Source of the DNA: Actinomycetes bacterium
GTDB lineage: Bacteria; Actinomycetota; Acidimicrobiia; Acidimicrobiales; Acidimicrobiaceae
Assembly: GCA_021819025.1 (NCBI GenBank)
Contig: JAKASN010000016.1
Location: 1-11,953 of the forward strand
Direction: 5' to 3'
Length of the DNA stretch: 11,953 nt
Part shown: positions 1-7,539 of the stretch, one piece after another
Layout of the letters: every line of letters starts with the position of its first letter
Position numbering within the stretch: the stretch's first letter is position 1
Notes under the pieces: generated by a model
What the model was told of the DNA's origin: nothing
Seen by the model: the letters and a program-made list of their open reading frames with translations, nothing else
Databases searched by the model: none
Made by a program: the position numbers and the translations under genes

Positions 1-774
1 TGATAGAAGGTCAAGGATACTTTGGCGTCGCTCCTGTGGGAGCTCTGCGATGGCGTCGGCGGCATCATCTGAGCGCATGTGTTCGATTACCGAGGCCACC
101 TCTTCGTCGACTTTATCGCCGAAAAACCGGTTGGCAACATCCGGATCTAGCTCCTCGAAGACGTCAGCCTCCAACTCAGGATCCTGATGGACAGCCACCA
201 TGATCTCGTCGCCCTCGTCGCGAGACGCCTCCTCCACGAGATCTGCGATCTGCGCGGCCTTCATCCGGCGTACCCTTCGGAAGGGCGCACGGATGCGTTG
301 GGAAGCCGAATGTCCGATGAGGGGTTCAAAGGCTTTCCAGTCCTTGCCGTTGTGCGCAGCATGACGATGGAAGATGCCGAGAAACCTCGCGGGCCGTCTC
401 CTCGTGTCAAGGGACTTGAGGATCCATCCTCCTGGAGACTCCTCGAGCTCAACGTCCCACGCCCAGACAAGCTCCGCGTCCTCAACGTCGATGAGGCGGT
501 GACCAAGAATGTCTTCGCGGAGCAGAACCTCGCCGGGTCTCTTCTCGAAACCCCTTAGGTCCACCTTGACCTTGGTGAGGGTGATCCGGCCGTCCTGGAA
601 TTCCTGAACACGCGAGATGGGCATGAAGACCTGGCGCCCTCCCACCTTCACCACGAGCCCACGTAGCAAAGGGTAGTCGCCGTCCCTTAGACGAACAAGC
701 AAGTCGTCAAGCCGACCTACCGTCTCGTCGGTCTGCGAGACGAGCGGGACGCCGATAAGTTTGGAGAGATACAC
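1..774 (-). CDS. MgtE-type protein: PRC-barrel plus MgtE N domain, C-terminus cut by window edge
   Basis: Read on the minus strand, 258 codons are open and continue past base 1. Residues 1-75 resemble a PRC-barrel-like start (SKLIGVPLV, then TVGRLDDLLVRL, GRQVFMPISRVQEF). From about residue 170 the MgtE intracellular N-domain superhelix appears (KAAQIADLVEEAS, DPELEADVFEELDPD, IEHMRSDDAADAIAELP). In known MgtE proteins this domain senses cytosolic Mg2+ and is followed by CBS domains and a membrane channel. In actinobacteria a soluble PRC/MgtE_N/CBS version without the channel also exists. The window ends before this can be decided. The start is a GTG at 774-772, a few codons after an in-frame TAG. 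No convincing ribosome binding site precedes it, so the start is only moderately sure. It is divergent from the LCP gene and isolated by a 1.2 kb gap. Confidence 0.85.
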   Translation of the reverse strand, partial: MYLSKLIGVPLVSQTDETVGRLDDLLVRLRDGDYPLLRGLVVKVGGRQVFMPISRVQEFQDGRITLTKVKVDLRGFEKRPGEVLLREDILGHRLIDVEDAELVWAWDVELEESPGGWILKSLDTRRRPARFLGIFHRHAAHNGKDWKAFEPLIGHSASQRIRAPFRRVRRMKAAQIADLVEEASRDEGDEIMVAVHQDPELEADVFEELDPDVANRFFGDKVDEEVASVIEHMRSDDAADAIAELPQERRQSILDLLS

Positions 775-1976
775 AAAGAAAGCCTAACCCATCTAAGCAA
801 TGGCCCTTCACCACTACCTCGAGCAGAATCGGAGTTTGCTGCGCGCCACCTCGGCGAGGCACATGTTGCTTTGGCGGAGCGCGTTACGGCCTCGCCTACC
901 AAGCTCGCATAGCATCACCAAGCCAAGTTGCGCAAAGCTGACCCGAAACACCTCGAGAAGAGCTCAGCTTCGCCCCGCTTTCCCGGTTTCTGGTCTCCAC
1001 GACCAGCACCGAAACTTTCGGGGCAAGTTCGGCCAAAACGTGAATGGCTCACGCCGAGCCCAAGCAAACCTACGAGGCGGCACTTGGCACCAAGCATGCC
1101 GAAGTCGCGTCCGATTCGGGCCGCGTCTTCATCGGCTGGCCCATCGCGGAAAACGGAATTGCCGCATCCTTGCCCGCGAGGAGATGCCAGCAACGGGGCC
1201 TCACAAAAGCTGGCATCGCACCTCGCATTCTCTCAGGCCGGGACAACCTAGCTCCGAGGAGCTTGGTGACAATGTTCCAATGCCAGCGCTTCAAGGAAAG
1301 AACGAGACTGCGAGAATACCAGTGCGACCTACCTGACTTGCGGGTTCGATTAAACACTGGTCGAACGCCAAGAACGACTCGCCACCAAGGCACCGGATAC
1401 TCGCGCCAATAAGCGCCGGGGAGTACTTTATCGCCAAGGCTCTAGAGTCACACGGACCCCACCCGGCAAATGGTATTACTCAACCACTCATGAGAACCGT
1501 GGGGCTCCCGACGACAAACATCGCGCTGTCGGCGAGATTGAAAGTATCCTCAACTGCCAAGAGCGAGTCGCGCAGAGCCCAAGGGAGATTTCGGGATCGA
1601 TCGCCACTTGGGCTCAGAATTGGGCCGATTCCAACCCGGCCCTAGCTTTAGTTGGCATGCTGACCGAGGAAAGATCCGCGATTTGCCTTAGATCGCGGCC
1701 CAGCACTGGCGAAAACCTATTTTCCTGACATACGCCCGGGACGAAGAGCCCAGCGTGCTAGCGTGGCCGTTGCCAGATCCCGAGAGCATAGTCGCTCGAC
1801 TTGGCCCGCCAAGCAGGCACAAGAGCGACATCTGACGATGAGCACCTAAAGTATTCCAACAGCACAGATTAGCGTTCACAAATTCGGGGCAATTACTTCG
1901 GTCGCCGAGCATGCAGCGCATGACTTGAAAGGTGCCTTAACTACAGGATGCCGTCTTCCCCCCGAACGGTCATAGC
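775..1976. other. 1.2 kb gap between divergent genes, no recognised gene
   Basis: I recognise no gene, RNA or mobile element here. Several overlapping frames are open for 90-180 codons on both strands, but their translations are rich in Arg, Ser, His and Pro and match no family I know. Three plus-strand stretches look more protein-like and lie in different frames: around 812-906 (EFAARHLGEAHVALAERV), around 1044-1170 (YEAALGTKHAEVASDSG) and 1354-1728 (listed separately). Stops and frame changes between them would fit a decayed gene, but chance is not excluded. No strong promoter for either flanking gene could be placed. Confidence 0.5.
1354..1728 (+). pseudogene. Possible gene remnant, 124 open codons without a usable start
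   Basis: This plus-strand frame is open from just after the TAA at 1351-1353 to the TGA at 1726-1728. Its translation is more balanced than the other frames of the gap, with stretches such as AVGEIESILNCQERVAQ and ISGSIATWAQNWADSNPALA. Third codon positions favour G and C much as in the accepted genes. No ATG, GTG or TTG occurs before a late ATG near codon 100, and there is no ribosome binding site at the only early option, a CTG at 1357. A real ORF here would therefore have lost its 5' end. I cannot assign a family. It could equally be a chance open frame. Confidence 0.2.
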
Positions 1977-3530
1977 ATGAATGCGCCATTGCATACCAAG
2001 GGGCAACGCAAGCATCCCAAGACGCACATGGTGATGATCGTCCTTGCCGTTCTGCTCCTAATTGTGGTACTCGTCGCTGGTGGCACTCTCATCTACGGAC
2101 AGTACCTCTTTAGCAAAGTTCACCGTGTCTCAATTGCCTCAGAAACACGCCAAGTTGCCGGTCAACCCATCAACATACTGCTCATCGGAGATAACACCAG
2201 GGCTGGGCTAAGCCCTAGCGAGGCAGCGGCCTTTGGGAGCGCTTCACAGGTCGGGGGAGGCCGCGCCGACGTTTCAATGATTGCGCATTTCGACCCGATT
2301 ACCAAACAGGTCTCGCTTTTGTCAATTCCTCGGGATCTCTTTATGCCAATACCTGGCACCACCACCCTTCAGCGGGTCGATGCGGAACTCAACCCATCCT
2401 CGGCCAAGAGCACCGTCGAGAACCCCAACCAACTCGTCAAAACCATCGAAGATGACCTCGGGATACCGATTCAGCACTACGTTGAGCTAAATTTCGACAC
2501 CTTCCAGGGTGTCGTCAATGCCCTTGGCGGAGTCAAGATGTACTTCCCGATGCAACTCAAGGACGCCTATTCGGGTCTCAACATCACCACTACTGGGTGC
2601 ATCACGCTCAACGGGTACCAAGCGCTCCAAGTGGTTCGCGCGCGCCACCTTTACTATCGCACTCCCAACGGAGTTTGGCACTACGACGGACTTGGCGACC
2701 TCTCCAGAACCCGCCGCGACCACATCTTCCTCCAGGTGCTTGCCGAACAGGTGAAGGCCGCAGGAATCGGAAACCCCGTCCGCGACCTCGCGCTCTTGAA
2801 TAGCGTCTACAAAGACCTCACTCTCGATTCACAGTTCAGCGAGTCAGAGATGCTCTCACTGCTTCAGACCTATCGGCACGCCAATCCGGCAACAGCCCCG
2901 ACCGGCACCCTTCCCATCGCTTTTGAAGGCGGCACCTCAGGATACATCTATAACGGCGCCAACTACGGTTCCATCGTCTTTCCTCAACTTCCCGCCGATA
3001 CCCAGATGATGGATGCGATCCTTGGCCTCGTCACGCCAAATATTGCCACCTCGAAAATCTCTGTTACGGTCGTAAACCAGAGCCACGTCTCGGGACAAGG
3101 AGTTCAGGTTGCGAATCAGCTTCAAAGCCTCGGGTATCGCGTTGGAGCACCTCAAACAGCGGCTCCCACGGCAAACCCCGAGGAGTCCGTCATCTATTAC
3201 ACACCGGGCAACCTCCAAAAGGCCGAAGTCCTTAGAGCGTCGCTTGCCGGATCGGTCATTATGGGCGAAGTTCCTTCAAATTCTTTTGGCACTGCACTGG
3301 AGTTGACGACTGGCGACCAGATAGCCGTTGGCACCAAGGTGACGGCCACAACTCCCCCGGCTTCACCATCTACCACTGCCTCGGGATCCCAAAACACCGC
3401 TAGCGCACAATCTTCCACAAAACCAACCTCTTCTCAGGGAACCATTGCGGTTCCCAACATCACCGCAGGCACTCAGATCAACACCATCCAGCAGCCGCAA
3501 CCCTGGGATCCCAGAGCCTGCCCCGCTTAG
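1977..3530 (+). CDS. LytR-CpsA-Psr (LCP) family cell-wall glycopolymer ligase with LytR_C domain
   Basis: This 517-residue protein is a type II membrane protein: short basic N-terminus, one membrane segment at about 18-40, the rest outside the cell. The LCP core starts at NILLIGD (66-72) and includes RAD (96-98), SIPRD (116-120), NALGGVKM (181-188), VVRARH (219-224) and GDLSRTRRDH (240-249), which carry the conserved Arg and Asp residues that bind the polyprenyl-pyrophosphate substrate and metal. LCP enzymes move glycopolymers from lipid carriers to peptidoglycan; in actinobacteria this means arabinogalactan-like or teichoic-type polymers. Residues about 358-455 form a LytR_C domain (ISVTVVNQSHVSGQGVQVAN), followed by a Ser/Thr/Pro-rich tail at 457-490. 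Length is normal for the two-domain type. The ATG at 1977 lacks a clear ribosome binding site, but the membrane segment begins soon after it, so any true start lies close by. Confidence 0.95.
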   Translation: MNAPLHTKGQRKHPKTHMVMIVLAVLLLIVVLVAGGTLIYGQYLFSKVHRVSIASETRQVAGQPINILLIGDNTRAGLSPSEAAAFGSASQVGGGRADVSMIAHFDPITKQVSLLSIPRDLFMPIPGTTTLQRVDAELNPSSAKSTVENPNQLVKTIEDDLGIPIQHYVELNFDTFQGVVNALGGVKMYFPMQLKDAYSGLNITTTGCITLNGYQALQVVRARHLYYRTPNGVWHYDGLGDLSRTRRDHIFLQVLAEQVKAAGIGNPVRDLALLNSVYKDLTLDSQFSESEMLSLLQTYRHANPATAPTGTLPIAFEGGTSGYIYNGANYGSIVFPQLPADTQMMDAILGLVTPNIATSKISVTVVNQSHVSGQGVQVANQLQSLGYRVGAPQTAAPTANPEESVIYYTPGNLQKAEVLRASLAGSVIMGEVPSNSFGTALELTTGDQIAVGTKVTATTPPASPSTTASGSQNTASAQSSTKPTSSQGTIAVPNITAGTQINTIQQPQPWDPRACPA

Positions 3531-3921
3531 CGAAGGCAATTGCCCATTTGCCAGCGCCAGAGAGTACGACCAAGCTACGCGGTCCAACTGTTAAGGTCGA
3601 GCACCTTCGGCATTCGTCGCCGATGCCGTCGAAATAGCTTTGCTTGTTGGCGCGTTCCACGGCTCCGCGAAGACGAAAGCAAAACATGGCGACTTTGCTC
3701 ACTCTTTTCCTTCTTCGTCCAGCCCAGAACAACCTCCAAAGAAAGCGACTTGATTGGGGAAGCCAGGGAAAGGTGGAAAAGCTCATGTTATCGAGAAACC
3801 ACCGGGAGAATAACCCTCAATTCTCGAATTAAAGGCATCCAGGCGGCGATAATCGTAGAAGAACAGAAAAGAGCATTCTCTTGCGGTTGCAGCGAGCAAG
3901 ACATTTAGAAGGGTTGATCCG
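3531..3921. other. 391-base gap after the LCP gene
   Basis: No gene recognised. A 7-base inverted repeat, TCGAGAA at 3791-3797 and TTCTCGA at 3821-3827, brackets a second one, GAGAAT at 3806-3811 and ATTCTC at 3820-3825. They lie about 100 bases before the YCII gene and could be regulatory, but no promoter can be tied to them. No hairpin followed by a T run is seen after the LCP stop. The minus-strand open frame here and the short plus-strand ones have no family resemblance. Confidence 0.5.
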
Positions 3922-4341
3922 ATGCGATTCATGCTTGTGATGATTCCCAACATCTCTGAAGATGATTGGGCACCTAGCGAGGATGCCGTTGCCGCAATGG
4001 CACAATACAACAACGAGATGTCCCAGGCCGGAGTCCTCCTCTCGCTCGATGGCCTCCACCCCACTTCCAAAGGCGCACGCGTCAGCGCAAAAGACGGCAA
4101 GGTAGAGATAGTAAAGGGACCATTCGCCGAAGCGAAAGAGGCGATTGGCGGCTACTGGATCATTGATGTCTCTTCACTCGACGAGGCACTGGAGTGGGCC
4201 GTACGCTGTCCGGCGGTTCAAGGTCCGGCGAGTGTGCCCGACTATACGGGTCCCGTCCCAATTGTCGAGGTCCGGCAAATCTTCGAAAGCTGGGAATTCC
4301 CACCCGAGGTCCAGAAAGCTGCCGGCTTCGGCGATAAATAG
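3922..4341 (+). CDS. YCII-related (DGPF-type) small protein
   Basis: A 139-residue cytosolic protein of the YCII-related superfamily (alpha/beta, dimeric ferredoxin-like fold). It starts with the typical strand MRFMLVMIPN. A helix with MAQYNNEMSQAGVLLSLDGL follows, then the family motif at 65-79, KGPFAEAKEAIGGYW, where DGPF is usual, and the helix DEALEWAVRCPA at 87-98. The end is VEVRQIFESWEF. The ATG at 3922 has a good ribosome binding site, AGAAGGG at 3907-3913, eight bases upstream. Family members are often encoded beside an extracytoplasmic-function sigma factor (ECF42 and relatives), but no sigma factor gene is seen on either side. Biochemical role is unknown; no catalytic activity should be assumed. 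Confidence 0.9.
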   Translation: MRFMLVMIPNISEDDWAPSEDAVAAMAQYNNEMSQAGVLLSLDGLHPTSKGARVSAKDGKVEIVKGPFAEAKEAIGGYWIIDVSSLDEALEWAVRCPAVQGPASVPDYTGPVPIVEVRQIFESWEFPPEVQKAAGFGDK

Positions 4342-5176
4342 TTGGCCCTTTGTAGCTGTGCAGCCGTGGTTCCCATGAGATGCTCCAAACAAGATCAAAC
4401 CGAAACCACCGCGGCAATTCGGTGCGTCTAATCGCCTCTGGTTCGCCATCCCGACGACGCCGCGTTCGCGGAAAACTTGCCACAAGATGCGTCGAAGGCT
4501 GCGCAACAAGTACATCGACCAAACAGAGCATCACCCACAACCCAGCCGCGGGGCTCGCAGGTTTCTCCAGAGAACGCGAAATCGACCCTATCCGACAAAC
4601 TGTTGCGCTGGTCCAAGAACTCGAAGTGGCACGAGAACAGCACCGTCAGAGCGGGATTCGCTTGAACACTTCAAGACCGCCGCAGACTCCACCCGCACAG
4701 ACTTCGTGGCAGGGATCGCTATCCCGCGACATCTTGTCCTCGCCCGGAAGCGCTCCTGCGCTTAGCATCATCGGGGGTCGCCAGGCGCAGTTTATCCGTC
4801 ATCACAAATTAAGGCGATGCCGCATCCATGCACCACCTATGGCACCCTGGAAAGTAATTGGCAAAGCAAACACGAGCCCACGCGGGTTAACTGCTGCCCG
4901 AGGAAACGACCGGTGTTTTTCGTGCCTCTCACATCGGTACCTGGGGCTAATCCGTTCCGCTTTCAAACCAGCAGGTCTTACCGGCTATTGGGAAGACTGA
5001 CTCCGACCAGAGTTCTATGGCAGATAGCTCCGACTGAGGTGCCCCAGCGTCGCTCAGCTAACCAGAGTGCGAGCCTCACGTCCTTATCGCTCCGATGGAA
5101 CTTCGGTCTCCTTGTTTCATAGCGCGCGCCGCGAGTAACGGCTAGGCGCTGCTGCTTCAAGGGCAGGATCTGGCTT

Positions 5177-5392
5177 GCACCCGAGGGTGCCGATCGGCCG
5201 ATGACCCCAAAAAAGCGTCGGCAAGTTAGCGAATCAAGGCGGCAACCGCCTCGTGCCAGGTTCCCACTGACGGCTTCGCCGTCATCTACTGGCGCCGAAT
5301 CGTCGCACTCATGAGCCTTTAGCAATGGTTGCACTTGCCGTCGAAGGAGCTGAGATTCGCAATGTTTGCCGTCGCGACAACCAACGGCAAGT
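5177..5392. repeat. Cluster of short inverted repeats (possible structured RNA)
   Basis: Five perfect small inverted repeats fall within about 215 bases. They are GCACC-CGAG-GGTGC at 5177-5190, the palindrome ATCGGCCGAT at 5193-5202, AGGCGG-CAA-CCGCCT at 5237-5251, TGACGGC-TTC-GCCGTCA at 5268-5284, and the long-range arms ACTTGCCGT (5333-5341) and ACGGCAAGT (5384-5392). TTGCCGTCG also occurs twice directly, at 5336-5344 and 5367-5375. A run of six A at 5210-5215 would be a T run in a minus-strand transcript. I could not match the block to any riboswitch or known small RNA, and the strand is undecided. Confidence 0.3.
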
Positions 5393-5932
5393 AACCCGGG
5401 CAAGAGATGCTGGATAATTCAGCAAAGGATAGATGGTCGCCTGGGTAAGCAACTCCACTTCACCGGGCAACGCGACCTACCCGAATGTCTCGCCCAATCG
5501 CCGGAGGCGACCGAGAATTGCTCTCAGGCCGGCGAACCGACACAAAACAAGTGGGTACGTTCACTTCGCTGAGGGCGAGCGCAATAGAGCCGATGAATCG
5601 GGGTACAGCATTTCTACGCGCGCACTCAACTGGTGTAACTCTAACTGCGCTGTTTAATCCGGGCATCGCCTACACGACGAAACCAATCTCGGGATTCACC
5701 AGGATACAGGTCGCCCTTGGAGAAGCTAGCGACTAAAACCCCGCAGAGCAGCACAGTCCGCAACAAGAAAGGGGAAGGGAGGCTGGTTCAAGCGGTGACT
5801 TGGCTACCGAAGCGACCTTGCGACACAGCCTGCTCAGGTCAACCTCAGCTCGTGGAAAATTGGTAAGAAGTCCTTGTCGGCCCAAGTGCGAAGGTTCCAG
5901 CAAGACGGCACGCCACCACACACTCGCAACGA

Positions 5933-5941
5933 TGTTACAAT
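5933..5941 (+). promoter_or_regulatory. Extended -10 promoter for the PASTA-DUF4232 gene
   Basis: TGTTACAAT contains an extended -10 (TG, one base, TACAAT), with five of six bases matching TATAAT. No -35 box is recognisable at the right distance, which is common for extended -10 promoters. Transcription would begin near 5948, leaving an untranslated leader of about 40 bases before the TTG start at 5991. Confidence 0.45.
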
Positions 5942-5977
5942 GAGATAAGCCTCGACCGGCAACGACGCCAAGGTAGC

Positions 5978-5983
5978 GAGGAG
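5978..5983 (+). promoter_or_regulatory. Ribosome binding site that decides the TTG start
   Basis: GAGGAG lies seven bases before the TTG at 5991. It supports this unusual start codon, which is followed at once by a basic N-terminus and a membrane segment. No ATG or GTG nearby fits as well. Confidence 0.7.
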
Positions 5984-5990
5984 CACAAAG

Positions 5991-6440
5991 TTGAGGCTCG
6001 GTTCTCGCAAGGCAGCGATTCCAATCGTCGTGACCATAGTTCTTGCTGTGACCCTTGTGGCGGCACGGCTGCTTGTAGGATCATCGACCTCGAACCCGCT
6101 GACGGCTCCATCGAATTCGCAACGGCCCACCGTGACAAGCTCGCCCGTTGATACCACTGCTCCGGCTGAGACCTCACCTTCACTTCCGCCCGCTCAACTC
6201 GTAACCTTGCCCTCCGTCGTCGGTTTGTCGTTCGCCCAAGCGGTCACGACACTGCGGGGCCACTACTTCTCGGTTCAAGTGTCATCAGCGGCTTCGAATG
6301 ACATCGCCGCCGGCGATGTCATTCCCCAGCTGCCCAACGGCGAGCTACCAGTGCAAGTTGGTTCCATCGTGGCAATCGTGGTTTCCACGGGCGCCGTGGC
6401 GCCTTCGGCACTCCCCAGCTGTGCGCCCTCGCAGCTCTAG
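5991..6440 (+). CDS. Membrane-anchored PASTA protein, front part of an amber-split PASTA-DUF4232 gene
   Basis: 149 residues from a TTG start. The N-terminus is basic (MRLGSRK), then one membrane segment or uncleaved signal at about 8-30, a Ser/Thr/Pro-rich linker at 31-69, and one PASTA domain at about 70-134 (VTLPSVVGLSFAQAVTTL, then AAGDVIPQLPNGELP and VGSIVAIVVSTG). PASTA domains sit outside the cell and in several proteins bind peptidoglycan or muropeptides. The frame ends at a TAG after PSCAPSQL. That ending is exactly how DUF4232 domains begin (a Cys, then a short x-SQL-like segment), and the rest of DUF4232 follows in the same frame. This is therefore very likely the front half of a longer protein rather than a complete one. 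A 27-base inverted repeat lies within the PASTA coding region. Confidence 0.85.
   Translation: MRLGSRKAAIPIVVTIVLAVTLVAARLLVGSSTSNPLTAPSNSQRPTVTSSPVDTTAPAETSPSLPPAQLVTLPSVVGLSFAQAVTTLRGHYFSVQVSSAASNDIAAGDVIPQLPNGELPVQVGSIVAIVVSTGAVAPSALPSCAPSQL
6297..6323. repeat. 27-base perfect inverted repeat inside the PASTA coding region
   Basis: Arms AATGACATCGCCG (6297-6309) and CGGCGATGTCATT (6311-6323) are exact reverse complements around a single central base. As RNA this gives a 12-base-pair stem with a 3-base loop. It encodes NDIAAGDVI of the PASTA domain. It lies 114 bases before the amber codon at 6438. Confidence 0.8.
6438..6440 (+). other. In-frame amber codon splitting the PASTA-DUF4232 gene
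   Basis: The TAG is in frame with both the TTG at 5991 and the DUF4232 frame that ends at 6887. No other stop lies between them, so reading through gives one protein of 298 residues. The codons around it read CAPSQL, stop, LSFGG. The next base is C, generally counted among weaker termination contexts. A weak stem, TTCGG (6447-6451) with CCGAA (6472-6476), lies just downstream. Confidence 0.75.
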
Positions 6441-6479
6441 CTATCATTCGGCGGAAGGGTCTCAGAGGCGACCGAACAG

Positions 6480-6887
6480 ATGACTTGGGACGTGGCCATC
6501 ACCAACGTCTCGGCGTCATGGTGTCAACTCGAAGGCTTCCCGAGGGTGCTCCTCACCGACGCCACAGGCAAGGCAATTCCATTCACTTACACCACCGCAG
6601 GAGACCAGATGACGACCGCTGGTCCACCCCAACCGGTGGCGATAGCACCCGGTCAGTACGGCTTCGTTCGCCTCAACAAGAACTCCTGTCAGGTTGGCAA
6701 CACGACGATGTCTGCCACCACCCTCGAGCTAACGCTACCTGCAAGCCAATCTCCGCTCACGCTATCCACCAGTAGAGCTCCATTTGCCTTCGACTATTGC
6801 GTTGGACCTCCTGGTTGGATTATTGCCATATCACCTATCGAGCCCGCAGAACTCGATCTATTCGGCGGGCCAATAACTCAAGGTTGA
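6480..6887 (+). CDS. DUF4232 domain, rear part of the amber-split PASTA-DUF4232 gene
   Basis: 135 codons from the first ATG after the amber codon, in the same frame as the PASTA part. The sequence is a DUF4232 domain: WDVAITNVSASWCQLEGFPRV is the usual 'N-x(n)-C-x-L-x-G-x-P' block, followed by PPQPVAIAPGQYGFVRL, Cys at 70 and Cys at 107 (FDYCVGPPGW). DUF4232 proteins are secreted or lipid-anchored actinobacterial proteins with four conserved Cys that likely pair. Here the first Cys (PSCAPSQL) lies before the stop. As a separate protein it would have no signal peptide and an unpaired Cys. The only ribosome binding site candidate, GAGG at 6465-6468, is 11 bases away and weak. It is therefore most likely made only by readthrough, or not at all. 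Confidence 0.75.
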   Translation: MTWDVAITNVSASWCQLEGFPRVLLTDATGKAIPFTYTTAGDQMTTAGPPQPVAIAPGQYGFVRLNKNSCQVGNTTMSATTLELTLPASQSPLTLSTSRAPFAFDYCVGPPGWIIAISPIEPAELDLFGGPITQG

Positions 6888-7445
6888 CTGAAACATCACG
6901 GTGCCAGCATCGCCTCGCGTCAGACTCGAAGCGCCCAGGCGAAAGCCAGCGCAGTAATGCCATCGAGCAGAATTCACCTCAGCGCCACGAGTTTGCCGTT
7001 TCCCCGACACCGTGGCCGCGAGATCCCGATATTACTCCGAGCGCCAGATAACAACCGGGCCTCACGGTTCTTCCGATCATGGGCCGGTGCGTTACTATGA
7101 ACTCGCACCTACGACTTAGAGGAGCTTGTCCGAGCGACCAAGGCATATCTACCCATAGATCTCAATTGGCTCGCGGATCGTCCAATCCCCCCAAATGTCA
7201 CTCATCTCGTAGTGACGCCTTGTCGGGAGATCTGGTCAGGCATTCGCTGCACGAAAAATGGCCGAGGTACGAACAAGTTCACTCCCTGTAATCAAGGACA
7301 CCGCTTCATGTACCATCGCGTTGTTCAGCCAAGATCTCATCGGCGCCCGGCAAGCTTAAACCACCACGGAGAAGACCGCGTACCGGCTTCCCAGAGGATA
7401 CGGCGGCTGCTGGGTGGCTGGAACTTCACTGGGGCGTCCCTGGAG

Positions 7446-7475
7446 TTGACAGGGCCGGACTTGGCCTGTAAGTAT
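7446..7475 (+). promoter_or_regulatory. Likely promoter of the ABC exporter operon
   Basis: A perfect -35 box TTGACA (7446-7451) is followed after 18 bases by AAGTAT (7470-7475), a weak -10 helped by an upstream TG at 7467-7468 (extended -10 spacing). Transcription would start near 7482, giving a leader of about 125 bases before the permease ATG. The -10 matches only three of six bases, so this is moderate evidence. Confidence 0.4.
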
Positions 7476-7494
7476 CAAAGAGCGCTTCGTATCA

Positions 7495-7539
7495 CGACTC
7501 GACAATTCGGTCGACCCGTGAGTCGCGCTTGGGCAAGCG
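7495..7539. repeat. Inverted repeats downstream of the ABC promoter (possible operator)
   Basis: CGACTC (7495-7500) pairs with GAGTCG (7520-7525), and inside it TCGAC (7499-7503) pairs with GTCGA (7510-7514). A separate CGCTTG-GG-CAAGCG lies at 7526-7539. They sit just downstream of the expected transcription start, where a repressor would act, or they could fold in the leader RNA. No regulator gene is visible nearby. Confidence 0.3.

Larger units (their letters stand above)
4342..5990. other. 1.65 kb gap without a recognised gene
   Basis: The largest gene-free stretch in the window. Base composition is similar to the genes, so it is not an AT-rich promoter island. Open frames of 60-206 codons exist on both strands but translate into Arg/Ser/Pro-rich sequence with no family I recognise. 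The most protein-like is a plus-strand frame open from about 4431 to the TGA at 4663-4665 (NLPQDASKAAQQVH, STLSDKLLRWSKNS) with no good start. A hairpin-rich block lies at 5177-5392. An extended -10 promoter and ribosome binding site at the right end serve the PASTA gene. Decayed genes, an unannotated RNA, or both are possible. Confidence 0.5.

Noticed and set aside
1337..1360. tRNA-like T-loop sequence (GGGTTCGATTAA)
   Set aside because: The bases on both sides do not form the 5-base-pair stem, and no acceptor stem or anticodon arm can be found.
800..1412. Overlapping plus-strand open frames of 107-178 codons
   Set aside because: They overlap each other and minus-strand frames, are rich in Arg/Ser/His/Pro, have no ribosome binding site and match no family I know.
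1666..1680. GAGGAAAG, resembling the conserved start region of RNase P RNA
   Set aside because: The other conserved RNase P regions are absent around it.
4380..5000. Plus-strand open frame of 206 codons
   Set aside because: Long, but no ribosome binding site, no recognisable domain and competing frames. Kept only as part of the gap description.
4978..5403. Minus-strand open frame of 141 codons
   Set aside because: Residue content is that of non-coding DNA (many Arg, Cys and Ser), and it covers the hairpin cluster. No family resemblance.
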